Notes under the pieces: generated by a model
Seen by the model: only the letters and a program-made list of their open reading frames with translations
Told to the model about the DNA's origin: nothing
Database searches by the model: none
Source: Paucisalibacillus globulus
Lineage (GTDB): Bacteria > Bacillota > Bacilli > Bacillales > Amphibacillaceae
Length of the DNA: 64,000 nt
Assembly (NCBI RefSeq): GCF_900184735.1
Contig: NZ_LT855395.1
Coordinates: forward strand, 310,001-374,000
Direction: 5' to 3'
Position numbers and translations under genes: made by a program
Shown: positions 50,880-59,674 of the stretch, piece by piece
Position numbering within the stretch: the first letter of the stretch is position 1
How the letters are laid out: every line of letters starts with the position of its first letter

Positions 50880-51743
50880 ATGGAGCCACTATTGTATATA
50901 GCGGATTTAGAGAAACAAGTTATGGATGATTTTCATCTTGGACCAATTAACTTAAAACTAGAGCCCGGAACCATTACTGCCTTAATAGGAAATAACGGTT
51001 CCGGGAAAAGCACCCTACTAAAAACCATTATGAATCTTGTAAAACCAGATCACGGAAACATTAAGATTGATAACATGTTTGTCCACGGAGAAAATGAAAA
51101 CTGGAAACGATTAGTCGCCTATCAACCACAAACCATTATCGGATGGGATGCATTTACAGGTGAGATGCTCAAGAAGTTGATTGCTCCACTTTACCCGGAC
51201 TGGGATGAGGCGCTTTTTCAAAAAATGGTTGAACTATTTGAAGTTCCACTTGGCAAGAAATTCGCCAAGTTGTCTCAAGGTGTTCAACAAAAATTAAATC
51301 TTGCTCTTACCATTCCAAGAAATGCACCATTACTGATTTTAGATGAACCAACATCCTTTATGGATATCCCTTCTAAGAAATTATTAATTGATTTACTTGT
51401 TGAATGGATGGAATCTGGTAATCGATCTATTTTAATTGCCAGTCATCAAATTGACGATATTAAGAAACTTTCCGATTACTTATTCGTATTACATAACGGG
51501 AAAATGTTAGGTCACTTTGAAAAAGAGGAACTTACTTCTACCTATGCCCGTTATTGGCTACGTGATTCACTTTCAGACACAAGGATTCCGGGTGAAGTAA
51601 CCCGTGAAGATAGGATGATTATATCTGATAATCCAATGGAAACAGAAGCTTACCTTGAAGCGAAAGGGATCCAATGGAGTAATCGTAGTTCTTTAGAGTT
51701 AGATGACATTATTACCATCTTGCTAAATAATAAAAAAATGTAG
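50880..51743 (+). CDS. ABC transporter ATPase (YtrB-like)
   Basis: About 287 residues. Walker A LIGNNGSGKSTLLK (about 35-48), Q-loop AYQPQT, signature LSQGVQQKLNLAL, Walker B LLILDEPTSF and switch HQIDDI are present. The ATG at 50880 starts 1 nt after the TAA of the GntR gene and follows GGGAGATC. Same organisation as ytrA-ytrB operons. It is expected to power the two small membrane subunits upstream. Confidence 0.9.
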   Translation: MEPLLYIADLEKQVMDDFHLGPINLKLEPGTITALIGNNGSGKSTLLKTIMNLVKPDHGNIKIDNMFVHGENENWKRLVAYQPQTIIGWDAFTGEMLKKLIAPLYPDWDEALFQKMVELFEVPLGKKFAKLSQGVQQKLNLALTIPRNAPLLILDEPTSFMDIPSKKLLIDLLVEWMESGNRSILIASHQIDDIKKLSDYLFVLHNGKMLGHFEKEELTSTYARYWLRDSLSDTRIPGEVTREDRMIISDNPMETEAYLEAKGIQWSNRSSLELDDIITILLNNKKM

Positions 51744-51755
51744 GAGGAATACAAC

Positions 51756-52688
51756 ATGGAAGTCATGTTAACAGTGAATGGCCTTGAAAAATCCTTTAAA
51801 AATAAGCAGGCCTTAAAAGGAATTACCTTTGAAGTAAGAAAAGGCGAAATCATTGCTATTCTTGGGCCTAACGGTGCTGGGAAGTCAACGACTATTAGAA
51901 ATATCATGGGAATTATGTATCCAGATAAAGGCTCTATTACTTTCCATAATCACGAAGGAAAGGAAATTCCAAGACATAAGATTGGCTATTTGCCAGAGGA
52001 ACGCGGCCTTTATAAGAACGTAAAGGTAATGGATATTTTATTATATCTTGCAGATTTAAAGGATTATCCACTGGATAAGGCTAAAGAGAGAATTTTAATG
52101 TACTTAAAGAAATTTGATTTAGAAGGAAAAGATAAGGTTTCTATCGATGAATTATCCAAAGGAATGGGACAGAAAGTACAATTTATCGGTTCTATCCTAC
52201 ATGAACCAGAACTACTTATCTTAGATGAGCCTTTTTCAGGCTTAGACCCTGTTAGTCAGGAATTATTTAAAGATGAAATCCGAAATTTAGCAGACAATGG
52301 GACAGCGATCCTACTATCTTCACACCAAATGAATTTAGTAGAGGAAATGTGTGACCGATTATTTATGATCCAAAATGGACAAAAGGTCATTTACGGTACA
52401 TTGGATGAAGTGAAGACAAAATATGCGAACTTTAAATGTACGATCCGAGGTAAAAATAATCTGGAATTATTAGAAAGTATTCCTCATGTACAAAGAGTGG
52501 AACAAAAAGACGAATCAGCCGTACTATTTCTAGAACAAGATGTTGAGCCAACTAGCTGGCTAAAAGCCTTACCTAGCAATGTCGTGGTACATGAATTAAA
52601 GATGAATCGTATTTCACTACATGAAATATTTATTGATATTGCCACCAATAAAAACTTAATCCAGGAAGCAGGTGAACTAGATGCGTAA
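51756..52688 (+). CDS. ABC transporter ATPase, NatA/YhaQ-like
   Basis: A 310-residue ATPase: Walker A GPNGAGKSTTIRN, signature ELSKGMGQKVQF (Lys for the usual Gly), Walker B LLILDEPFSGLDP and HQMNLVEEM. A C-terminal domain of about 90 residues follows (IRGKNNLELLESIPHVQRVE). ATG at 51756 follows TAGGAGG at 8 nt. It overlaps the permease gene by 8 bp. Pairs with the NatB-like protein to export Na+ or another compound. Confidence 0.92.
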   Translation: MEVMLTVNGLEKSFKNKQALKGITFEVRKGEIIAILGPNGAGKSTTIRNIMGIMYPDKGSITFHNHEGKEIPRHKIGYLPEERGLYKNVKVMDILLYLADLKDYPLDKAKERILMYLKKFDLEGKDKVSIDELSKGMGQKVQFIGSILHEPELLILDEPFSGLDPVSQELFKDEIRNLADNGTAILLSSHQMNLVEEMCDRLFMIQNGQKVIYGTLDEVKTKYANFKCTIRGKNNLELLESIPHVQRVEQKDESAVLFLEQDVEPTSWLKALPSNVVVHELKMNRISLHEIFIDIATNKNLIQEAGELDA

Positions 52689-53916
52689 CTCGATGAAAGT
52701 AGCAAAATGGGAAATAAAGCGAAATATGAAGAATAAATCATTTGTCATTGGCCTATTCCTAACACCTATCCTTATTCTTGGATTTGGATTTTTAGGAAGT
52801 TTATTTGGTTCAGATGATGAGTCATCCGAGACAACTGTTTTTGTAAATGATCAACTGGATGTTTTTGCAATGCTTACAGAAGCAGTTGACCAATACGAAT
52901 TAGATTGGGATTTACATCAAACAGATTTATCAGAAGGCGACATAGCTGCTGAATTAGAAAACAATGAGGATACCGCTTATATCTTCCTAACATCTGAAGC
53001 ATTAGAAAATGGCGTTATTCCAGTATATACAACAGATGAAATCGAATCAGGGTTCAGCTCTCAGGTTCAATTACTAACAGGTCCTCTACAACAACTTAGA
53101 ATCTCTCAATTAGATTTAACAGATGAGGAGTTAGCAATCATCTCTAGTAATGTTGTGTTTGAAGAGACTTCTGCCGAGGATTATGTAGCAGAACAATCAG
53201 GAGCAGAGGAGTCTATTTCCTTAGATAGCCCACTTGAGAAATTAGTACCGGGTCTCTTTGCAGGTATTATACTATTTGCAATAGTTGTGACTGGTATGAT
53301 GATCTTCCAAAGCGCATCCCAAGAGAAAAAAGATAAAATTGCAGAAATCATCTTGTCCTCTGTAACTCCTGGCGAGCTTATGAATGGTAAGATAATTGGA
53401 TATTTCGTACTTGGACTGATCCAAGTTGTTGTCTTACTCATCTTCGTTGTACCATTCGCTGCAACTAAAATTGATGAACCAATTATTGAGTATTTATTCG
53501 TACCTGAAACATTATTGCTAGTATTCATCGCGATACTTGGTTATCTATTATTTGCTGCCATCTTTGTTGGAATTGGGGCTACAATGGCTGATATGACAAC
53601 AAGCGGAAACTTCCAAGGATTAGTTATGATGTTACCATTCCTATCCTTTGTATTAATGGCACCGGTATTAAGTAATCCAAGTGGCATAGTTGCAAAAGTT
53701 GCATCCTATGTTCCATTCACATCACCGGGTGTGCTAATTATGCGATTAACCGCTCTAGATGAATGGCCATGGGTGGAAATCATCATTGCCATCGTCGTTC
53801 TTGTGATCAGTATTCTATTATTTATGAAATTAGCAGGTAAGATATTTAAGGTTGGTATTTTAATGTATGGTAAAAACGCTACACCTGGTGAGATTTGGAA
53901 GTGGATTCGTTCATAG
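52681..53916 (+). CDS. ABC transporter permease, NatB/YhaP-like
   Basis: A 411-residue ABC-2 type permease. One helix (about 21-40) precedes a large extracellular acidic domain (about 45-180: DDESSETTVFVNDQLDVFA), then five or more helices from about residue 190. FQSASQEKKDKIAEIILSSVTPGELMNGKI (read in parts) is the conserved NatB/YhaP core. Start ATG at 52681 inside the ATPase gene gives tight coupling. Last gene of the six-gene operon; no strong terminator follows. Confidence 0.9.
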   Translation: MRNSMKVAKWEIKRNMKNKSFVIGLFLTPILILGFGFLGSLFGSDDESSETTVFVNDQLDVFAMLTEAVDQYELDWDLHQTDLSEGDIAAELENNEDTAYIFLTSEALENGVIPVYTTDEIESGFSSQVQLLTGPLQQLRISQLDLTDEELAIISSNVVFEETSAEDYVAEQSGAEESISLDSPLEKLVPGLFAGIILFAIVVTGMMIFQSASQEKKDKIAEIILSSVTPGELMNGKIIGYFVLGLIQVVVLLIFVVPFAATKIDEPIIEYLFVPETLLLVFIAILGYLLFAAIFVGIGATMADMTTSGNFQGLVMMLPFLSFVLMAPVLSNPSGIVAKVASYVPFTSPGVLIMRLTALDEWPWVEIIIAIVVLVISILLFMKLAGKIFKVGILMYGKNATPGEIWKWIRS

Positions 53917-54020
53917 GATTCTAGGGAGATGGGGTTCGAATAGACCTTAAAGTCACCTGATTATTCTCTTGCAACATGGGCAAAATGAAGATATGTAAAG
54001 CGTTGGTTAGCAAGAGTGAA

Positions 54021-54108
54021 TAGACATTTTCTGTAGCAATATGTATAATATCAGTTAGAGAGTAATAATATAAATAAACCGAGAATGTTGGTAGCATTCC
54101 CGGTTTAG
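54021..54108 (+). promoter_or_regulatory. Consensus promoter aimed at the toxin 3' end (candidate antitoxin RNA)
   Basis: TAGACA (54021-54026), exactly 17 bp, TATAAT (54044-54049) predict a start near 54056. The RNA would begin with a stem-loop AAACCGAGAATG/CATTCCCGGTTT (54076-54106, one mismatch) and run into the 3' end of the minus-strand small toxin gene at 54203-54313. No protein frame follows. This is the geometry of BsrG/SR4-type convergent antitoxin RNAs. Confidence 0.65.
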
Positions 54109-54160
54109 CATGATACTGATGTTCAGGTGGATTCCCCACTGGACAAAATATTCCTTTGAA

Positions 54161-54204
54161 GAACCTCACCCTTATTTTGTTTTAGCGAACAAAGGGTGGG
54201 GTTC
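54161..54204. terminator. Stem-loop at the 3' end of the 54.3-kb small toxin gene
   Basis: GAACCTCACCCTT (54161-54173) pairs with AAGGGTGGGGTTC (54192-54204) with one mismatch. It includes part of the toxin stop codon and would form in either the toxin mRNA or the opposing RNA. The T-run on either side is poor. Confidence 0.65.
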
Positions 54205-54313
54205 AACCTTTATTAATCAAATCTTTGATTAATTGTCTAATGAAGTTTAACAGTGTTACTAAAAAAGTCCCACCTGCAAATAGTACAATCATATACGATA
54301 GTACTATCTCCAT
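54203..54313 (-). CDS. Putative type I toxin, TxpA/holin-like-toxin family (36 aa)
   Basis: A 36-residue peptide beginning MEIVLSYMIVLFAGGTFLVT and ending RQLIKDLINKG: one hydrophobic helix followed by an amphipathic basic tail, the layout of TxpA-type and putative holin-like toxins. The ATG at 54311-54313 is well placed after AAAGGAGGGG. A stem-loop overlaps the stop codon and a consensus promoter on the opposite strand points into the 3' end, as expected for a type I module. It is unlike the toxin at 39764 in detail but shares the overall form. It would disturb the membrane when unrepressed. Confidence 0.75.
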   Translation of the reverse strand: MEIVLSYMIVLFAGGTFLVTLLNFIRQLIKDLINKG

Positions 54314-54475
54314 AGACATCCCCTCCTTTCACCATACAATGGCGTCCAGAAGGGAAAGAGTCCCCACCCGATCCAGCGATATCATGCCTGTCTATATTCT
54401 ATCGCAAATCGTTTGTTATGCAAGGGATTGTTTTGAATTTACAGACCCCTACTCCAAAGGTAACTCTAACTACAG

Positions 54476-55267
54476 TTATAATTCATACTCCCATTCATCC
54501 TTCGTAATCAGATAAAGTGTAAGGAGAATATTTTCTAGTTCTAGAATTTCTTTATCTCTTGCATCTAACCCGATTTTTGGCAATAGTTTTGTGGCAAGTT
54601 GTCTTGTAAGCTGTACTCTATCATTCAGTTTAATATTCAGGAATTTCCCACTGTAAATCCTTAGTAGCTCCCACTCTTTTTTCCCTAATGAGCGAAGCGC
54701 GAAATCTTTTAGCGCCAAACTATCTTTCGTTAAACCACGTCGCAAAATTTCTTTGTCAATCTTAGAGGTACCCTCTTTTTTAGCAGCACGTTCATGTACA
54801 ACAATCGTGCCTGCAACCATATCACCTAGTCGTTTATGTTTAGAATGAAAGAAGATAAACACCATCCCTAAGAAATAACTAGTTGGAAGCATGTCAATAA
54901 TACGCAAGAGATTTCGTATTAAACTGGATAACAATGTGATACTATGGCCATTTTCTTGAATTACTCGAATACCGATTAACTTCTTACCAAGAGTTTTTCC
55001 ACCGAAGAAAAACTCGGCCACAAAGAAATATCCCCAATTGATGATAAATACAAGAATGATGGCAACTGCAACTGGTACCCATGAATCGGATAGATAAAAT
55101 ATGTCTGATACATTTGCCATTAGAAAGATTAGGTATATGACAATGTTTGCTACAAGTAATAATAATTGATCGATAAGCATTGCAGCTCCGCGACTACCTA
55201 GTCCTGCTATTTGATAGTTCAAGGAAACAAATTCCGGTGTCTTTATTTCTATTTGTCCCTGATTCAT
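54476..55267 (-). CDS. RDD-family membrane protein
   Basis: A 263-residue protein. The RDD domain (about 1-165) has three helices with LGSRGAAMLIDQLLLL (R-D-containing first helix) and GGKTLGKKLIGIRVIQENG. The C-terminal soluble part is charged (LRRGLTKDSLALKDFALRS, LELENILLTLYLITKDEW). ATG at 55267 follows GGGGGG. It diverges from the SpoIIM-family gene with only 79 bp between them; RDD and SpoIIM genes commonly neighbour the MoxR/DUF58 cluster. Confidence 0.88.
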   Translation of the reverse strand: MNQGQIEIKTPEFVSLNYQIAGLGSRGAAMLIDQLLLLVANIVIYLIFLMANVSDIFYLSDSWVPVAVAIILVFIINWGYFFVAEFFFGGKTLGKKLIGIRVIQENGHSITLLSSLIRNLLRIIDMLPTSYFLGMVFIFFHSKHKRLGDMVAGTIVVHERAAKKEGTSKIDKEILRRGLTKDSLALKDFALRSLGKKEWELLRIYSGKFLNIKLNDRVQLTRQLATKLLPKIGLDARDKEILELENILLTLYLITKDEWEYEL

Positions 55268-55281
55268 TTCGGACCCCCCTG

Positions 55282-55309
55282 TTGATGTTTCACTATTTTA
55301 AATTATAAT
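55282..55309 (+). promoter_or_regulatory. Promoter of the SpoIIM-family gene
   Basis: TTGATG (55282-55287), 16-bp spacer, TATAAT (55304-55309), about 38 bp upstream of the GTG start. A good vegetative sigma-A match rather than a sporulation promoter. Confidence 0.6.
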
Positions 55310-55346
55310 AAAAGATAATAACTAATCCCGGAAAGAAGGTTCTGAA

Positions 55347-56327
55347 GTGGATATTAAACAATTCATTAAGCTTCACCGCGAAGAATGGAAACAGCTTGAA
55401 CAGTATATAAGCCAATTGAATAAAGGGAGAAAACATCTCTCCAGTGAGACTATTTCTGAATTTGACCGTTTATATCAGAAGGTAGCTCAGCATTTATCCT
55501 ATAGTCAGACCTATTTTCCGAATGAAGATGTTACCTATTATATAAATGATCTGGTAGCGAAATCTCACAATCTACTTTATAAGGACCAGATTACTAGTGG
55601 TAAACAAATACGAGATTTTTTCACTAGGAAGTTCGTTGGCTTATTATATGAACAATGGAAGTTCATTGTTGTTGCCATGCTCTTATTCTTTGCTGGTGGC
55701 TTAGCAGGGTTCCTGGCTATTGTTGATGATCCACTTCATATCTATTCTGTTCTACCTGCTGATGTTTCTCAAAATGTTGATCCTGAACGATTAGGTGAAG
55801 GACATGATGCCATTGACTCTTCCCTTGTGTCCGCTGAAATCATGACGAATAATATTCAAGTTGCCATTCTAGCATTTGCAAGCGGCATTACGTTTGGAAT
55901 ATTAACGATTTACTTAATGGTATTTAACGGTCTATTAGTTGGTGCTTTGGCAGGCCTTTTCTGGCACTATAACATGACCTATGAATTCTGGGCCTATATT
56001 GTTCCACACGGCATGATTGAGTTAACAGCCATTTTCATTGCTGGTGGGGCTGGACTATTAATGGGTTATAAACTTTTCGCACCAGGAAAGTATTCCCGTG
56101 CCTATCAATTAAAATATCACGGGAAACGTGCCGTACAGCTATTTCTTGGTACTGTCCCATTATTTGTTATAGCTGGTATCATTGAAGGCTTTATCACTCC
56201 TGCTTCTATTTCATTAGAAGCAAAATATGCGGTCGCAGGAATAACTGTAATTGGTATGGTCTCTTATATTGCCCTAGGGAAATGGCTACCGAAACAAAAG
56301 CAAACTAAAGTAAGCCTTGATTCATAA
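55347..56327 (+). CDS. SpoIIM/DUF95-family membrane protein (GTG start)
   Basis: A 326-residue protein: a helical cytoplasmic N-terminus (about 1-100; MDIKQFIKLHREEWKQLEQ) and a five- to six-helix SpoIIM-family domain (VQVAILAFASGITFG-type NNIQVAILAFASGI, ALAGLFWHYNM, VPHGMIELTAIFIAGGAGLL). It is the longer, non-sporulation paralogue of SpoIIM that clusters with RDD, MoxR and DUF58 genes. GTG at 55347 follows GAAGG. Its 3' end overlaps the convergent DUF58 gene by 23 bp. Confidence 0.85.
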   Translation: MDIKQFIKLHREEWKQLEQYISQLNKGRKHLSSETISEFDRLYQKVAQHLSYSQTYFPNEDVTYYINDLVAKSHNLLYKDQITSGKQIRDFFTRKFVGLLYEQWKFIVVAMLLFFAGGLAGFLAIVDDPLHIYSVLPADVSQNVDPERLGEGHDAIDSSLVSAEIMTNNIQVAILAFASGITFGILTIYLMVFNGLLVGALAGLFWHYNMTYEFWAYIVPHGMIELTAIFIAGGAGLLMGYKLFAPGKYSRAYQLKYHGKRAVQLFLGTVPLFVIAGIIEGFITPASISLEAKYAVAGITVIGMVSYIALGKWLPKQKQTKVSLDS

Positions 56328-57663
56328 TATGAATATAATGGGAGACGGCATCGGTTGCGAGCCGTTCTTCCTTTGCCTCAACCAGTACAAATCCTCTTTT
56401 CTCCCATTTCGCCTTCTGTGTTTTCTTGTGTAGTATTTGCTGTTGGGCAACACCTTTTACCATGGCTTGATGGATACTGGTTGGATCTTCTTTAGCTCGT
56501 CTTGCTATCAACTCATCTTCCACTGTGACTAATAAGAATAAATGCCGCTTCTTAATCCCTTCAAAGTATGATAGTGTCAGGTCTTCTTGCAAAAATGTTT
56601 GAATATCACTAAATAATAGTATTAAACTACGCTTCTTTTGAACGGATTGTAGATATTGTAATGCTTGTAGATAGTTAGATTCTGATGCATCGACTTCCAA
56701 TTTATAAACAGAGTCCAAAATCTTTTGTAATTGTCCCATTCCTTTATCAGGAGGAACAAAAACAGAAACTTGTTTTGAGAAGGCAATAACTCCTACGTAA
56801 TCACCATTACCAAGCGCAGCCGCTGCAACTGTAATTGCCGCTTCCAATGCTTTTTCTAGTCGATTAGTATGGCGTAATTCCGCCCCCATCATCCTTCCAC
56901 AATCAATTAGAATCAACACATGTTTCCCGTGTTCTGGTTCAAATTCATTGGTCATCACCTGTTGCAATTTAGCAGTTTGACGCCAATTGATTTTTCTTGG
57001 ATCATCCCCAACTACATAGTTACGAATTTGTGCGAACTCTCCAACACCCGTCTTACGCTTCCGAACCTTCATCCCCTCATGCATGAGGTACTTTTGTGCA
57101 TCCTCTAAGTATTTCTTTGTCTCGGTCAAGTCTGGAATAACATGAACCTCATCCATTACCTCAACAGCCGTTTGCTTTTTCCACAACCCCAAATTACTAA
57201 CATATCGAATATATAGCTTATTAAGCTCATATACACCTCGGACCGGTGCACTAAAGTCATAAGATAGGTTTACTGTCTTTTTCTTTGGTAGTACGCCATT
57301 CAATGGAAATTTCACCTCAAAGGACTGAGGTGTCCCATCGATTAATTGAACATTACAAGTTAAGTCAGATAGGTTCTCTACCTCAATCCCAACCGAATAG
57401 GTAATTCCTCTTTCCAGTTGCTTAGGCATACTACGTCTGAAAATAAGCTGCTTTCTTCTTGGTGTAAAAAATAAATCTATGAAACTGACAAGTAAAACCA
57501 TTCCATTTAATGCAAGTAGAGCTACCCAGGATATACCAACTAAAGTTAATAACGTAATAGTAAACGAAATAATGAGATAGCAGACAAGAAATCTCTTCGT
57601 CGGTACAATCCCTCTATCTTGGAACAGGAACCGACCCCACAAGTTCTTCAATAACTTGGTCAA
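56305..57663 (-). CDS. DUF58 protein (VWA-like partner of MoxR; TTG start)
   Basis: A 452-residue protein: two N-terminal helices (about 23-65), a beta-rich region, then the DUF58 core (RKTGVGEFAQIRNYVVGDDP, KINWRQTAK) leading into a von Willebrand A-like fold (HVLILIDCGRMMGAE; Asp-x-Gly rather than the full MIDAS DxSxS). The TTG at 57663 is 6 nt after GGAGGGAG and overlaps the MoxR gene by 50 bp. DUF58 proteins are the usual partners of MoxR AAA+ ATPases. Confidence 0.88.
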   Translation of the reverse strand: MTKLLKNLWGRFLFQDRGIVPTKRFLVCYLIISFTITLLTLVGISWVALLALNGMVLLVSFIDLFFTPRRKQLIFRRSMPKQLERGITYSVGIEVENLSDLTCNVQLIDGTPQSFEVKFPLNGVLPKKKTVNLSYDFSAPVRGVYELNKLYIRYVSNLGLWKKQTAVEVMDEVHVIPDLTETKKYLEDAQKYLMHEGMKVRKRKTGVGEFAQIRNYVVGDDPRKINWRQTAKLQQVMTNEFEPEHGKHVLILIDCGRMMGAELRHTNRLEKALEAAITVAAAALGNGDYVGVIAFSKQVSVFVPPDKGMGQLQKILDSVYKLEVDASESNYLQALQYLQSVQKKRSLILLFSDIQTFLQEDLTLSYFEGIKKRHLFLLVTVEDELIARRAKEDPTSIHQAMVKGVAQQQILHKKTQKAKWEKRGFVLVEAKEERLATDAVSHYIHIMNQGLL

Positions 57664-58543
57664 TGTTCACTCCCTCCAATTCCATATGTGGAGATAGCTG
57701 AATACGATGGCGTAATGCTGGTTTTGCTACCATTTTGACATCATCTGGTGTTACATAATCACGCTCTTGTAAATAAGCCCAAGAACGAGCCGCCTTTCCA
57801 ACTGCAATGGCAGCCCTTGTACTAGCGCCGAAACGAATAGTGTCGGTTTCCCTTGTACGACGGACAATTTGCATTATATAGGCTAAGACCTCTTCACTAA
57901 CTGTCACTGCTTCGATTTCTTCTCGGATGGATAAGAATGTATTCATATCCATTACAGACTGTAGTTCTTTAATGAAATGCTTATTTTCTAGTACATTTTT
58001 TAGTACATTAGTCTCCTCTTCTAAATTGGGAAATTGAATATGTAATTTAAATAGGAAACGGTCCTGTTGTGCCTCTGGAAGAGGATACGTCCCTTCAAAT
58101 TCGATTGGGTTTTGTGTTGCAACAACAAAGAAAACTTCTGGAAGTTGATAGGTTTCCCCTTGAATCGTAACTTGCTTCTCTTCCATTGCCTCCAGTAATG
58201 CAGCTTGAGTCTTAGCTGGAGTACGGTTTATTTCATCTGCTAATAACACATTGGCAAATATAGGTCCTTTCAAAGTCTGGAATGTACTATCCTTCATGTT
58301 GTATATCGTACTACCTGTAATATCACTTGGCAGTAAATCCGGTGTAAATTGAATTCGATTAAATTCACCACCAAGTAGATTAGCAAGTGTTTTCACCATC
58401 TGTGTTTTACCTGTACCTGGCACACCTTCTAAGAGTACATGCCCACCTGACAAGATTGCAGATAATAACAAACGTAGATTGGTAGATTGTCCTAGTATTC
58501 TTCTTTCATAGTTTTCGATTAAGGATGTTAATTCCGCTCTCAT
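57614..58543 (-). CDS. MoxR-family AAA+ ATPase
   Basis: A 309-residue AAA+ protein: Walker A GVPGTGKTQMVK (about 39-50), Walker B VLLADEINRTPAKTQAALLEAM, sensor 1 VVATQNPIEFEGTYPLPEAQQDRF and the lid domain with sensor 2 (GASTRAAIAV). MoxR proteins act as chaperones that assemble or insert cofactors into partner complexes, with a VWA protein as adaptor. ATG overlaps the stop of the DUF4350 gene (ATGA). Confidence 0.94.
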   Translation of the reverse strand: MRAELTSLIENYERRILGQSTNLRLLLSAILSGGHVLLEGVPGTGKTQMVKTLANLLGGEFNRIQFTPDLLPSDITGSTIYNMKDSTFQTLKGPIFANVLLADEINRTPAKTQAALLEAMEEKQVTIQGETYQLPEVFFVVATQNPIEFEGTYPLPEAQQDRFLFKLHIQFPNLEEETNVLKNVLENKHFIKELQSVMDMNTFLSIREEIEAVTVSEEVLAYIMQIVRRTRETDTIRFGASTRAAIAVGKAARSWAYLQERDYVTPDDVKMVAKPALRHRIQLSPHMELEGVNIDQVIEELVGSVPVPR

Positions 58544-59658
58544 CCTTCCTCCACCTCTTTCCGTAATCGGTCCAAACGCTTAGACCATAATAAGTATTCT
58601 TGCTTCGTTATCTGTTGTTTTTTCAGTACCGACTCTATCTCATCTAAGAGTGTAGACAAATCTTCACTCGTCATCTCATTAACTTTTGTTATTAGTAGTT
58701 CTTTTAGATCCTTCCATTCCTTTTGATGGGATATGCCCCATTTTTCTCTGAGGATTAATCGTAGATACTCTGCTTGGTTATTCAGTGATTCCTGGTAAGC
58801 CTTACCCTTTTGATACCAAGTAGCAAGTGCCGTTATTCGCTCATCACTGAAACGAACATAATCCTCTCTTGGAATCTGGATTGGCCCGAATCGTTTTCCT
58901 TTATAGAGCAACCATAATAGAGTTAATAGGATCAATTGTAATCCTGCTACTAGTAACCACATTGGATAGACCTCTATCACACCGTTTCCTTTGGATTGAT
59001 GGGTATACTCATCGAATAACACACCATTCCAACTTTCTTCTTCTAGCAATCCGAGAACGACGTCAAGATTATCTTCTTCCAAAATATATTGGTTAACTAA
59101 CCAGTCAGGGGAATTTACTGCTATTAAATGTCCATCACCAATTTCACGCTTTATGGCAATAGCACCTAAATCATCTTGCAGTAAGACTTGATCACCATCT
59201 TCAGGTATTAGTCGTACCTGTGAGAACATTGTTACGTTAAATTTAGTTCCATCATCGCTTTTTAATGTGGTAGTTTCACTATCCATTACACCAAAGTCTG
59301 TACTTATATCGAACATTCCTTCTAAATTACGCTTAAAAATCAGGATTGTATTCCCCGCTTCTACAAATTCAATGTAATCTTCCATGATAGCCTGTTCTGT
59401 AACTAATGCAGGCTCAACCATAAGAAGAAGTTTACCCTCTTCTTTCTGTAATAGAGAGGGCTCATGTTTAAAGAGCTGGGTACCATTCTCTTCTTCCATA
59501 TATGTATAAAAACCTTTCACCCCTGATGGTGAGGGCGAGGTAGAAAGAAATGGTGGGTAATCTTTTGGCTTATTTGTATTAAGCACAACGCTAACGGTGA
59601 CGAAGATGATTAACAGTACCGCGAGTCCAACCCATGTTTTTTTATTTGATTTCTGCAA
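58540..59658 (-). CDS. DUF4350 membrane protein (TTG start)
   Basis: A 372-residue protein: N-terminal helix (VGLAVLLIIFVTVSVVL, about 10-27), an external DUF4350 domain (about 40-215: SPSPSGVKGFYTYMEE, LLLMVEPALVTEQ), a second helix (about 228-245, MWLLVAGLQLILLTLLWLLY) and a cytoplasmic tail. The fold is related to ThuA/GldG-like sensing domains. Start at a TTG (59658) after GGGGGG. Internal operon gene. Confidence 0.85.
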   Translation of the reverse strand: MQKSNKKTWVGLAVLLIIFVTVSVVLNTNKPKDYPPFLSTSPSPSGVKGFYTYMEEENGTQLFKHEPSLLQKEEGKLLLMVEPALVTEQAIMEDYIEFVEAGNTILIFKRNLEGMFDISTDFGVMDSETTTLKSDDGTKFNVTMFSQVRLIPEDGDQVLLQDDLGAIAIKREIGDGHLIAVNSPDWLVNQYILEEDNLDVVLGLLEEESWNGVLFDEYTHQSKGNGVIEVYPMWLLVAGLQLILLTLLWLLYKGKRFGPIQIPREDYVRFSDERITALATWYQKGKAYQESLNNQAEYLRLILREKWGISHQKEWKDLKELLITKVNEMTSEDLSTLLDEIESVLKKQQITKQEYLLWSKRLDRLRKEVEEG

Positions 59659-59674
59659 TTCTAAATCGCCCCCC

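Noticed and set aside
55347-56327. Sporulation SpoIIM as identity for the 326-aa gene
   Set aside because: It is about 110 residues longer than SpoIIM, has a cytoplasmic N-terminal extension and sits in a MoxR/DUF58/RDD cluster; better called SpoIIM-family.
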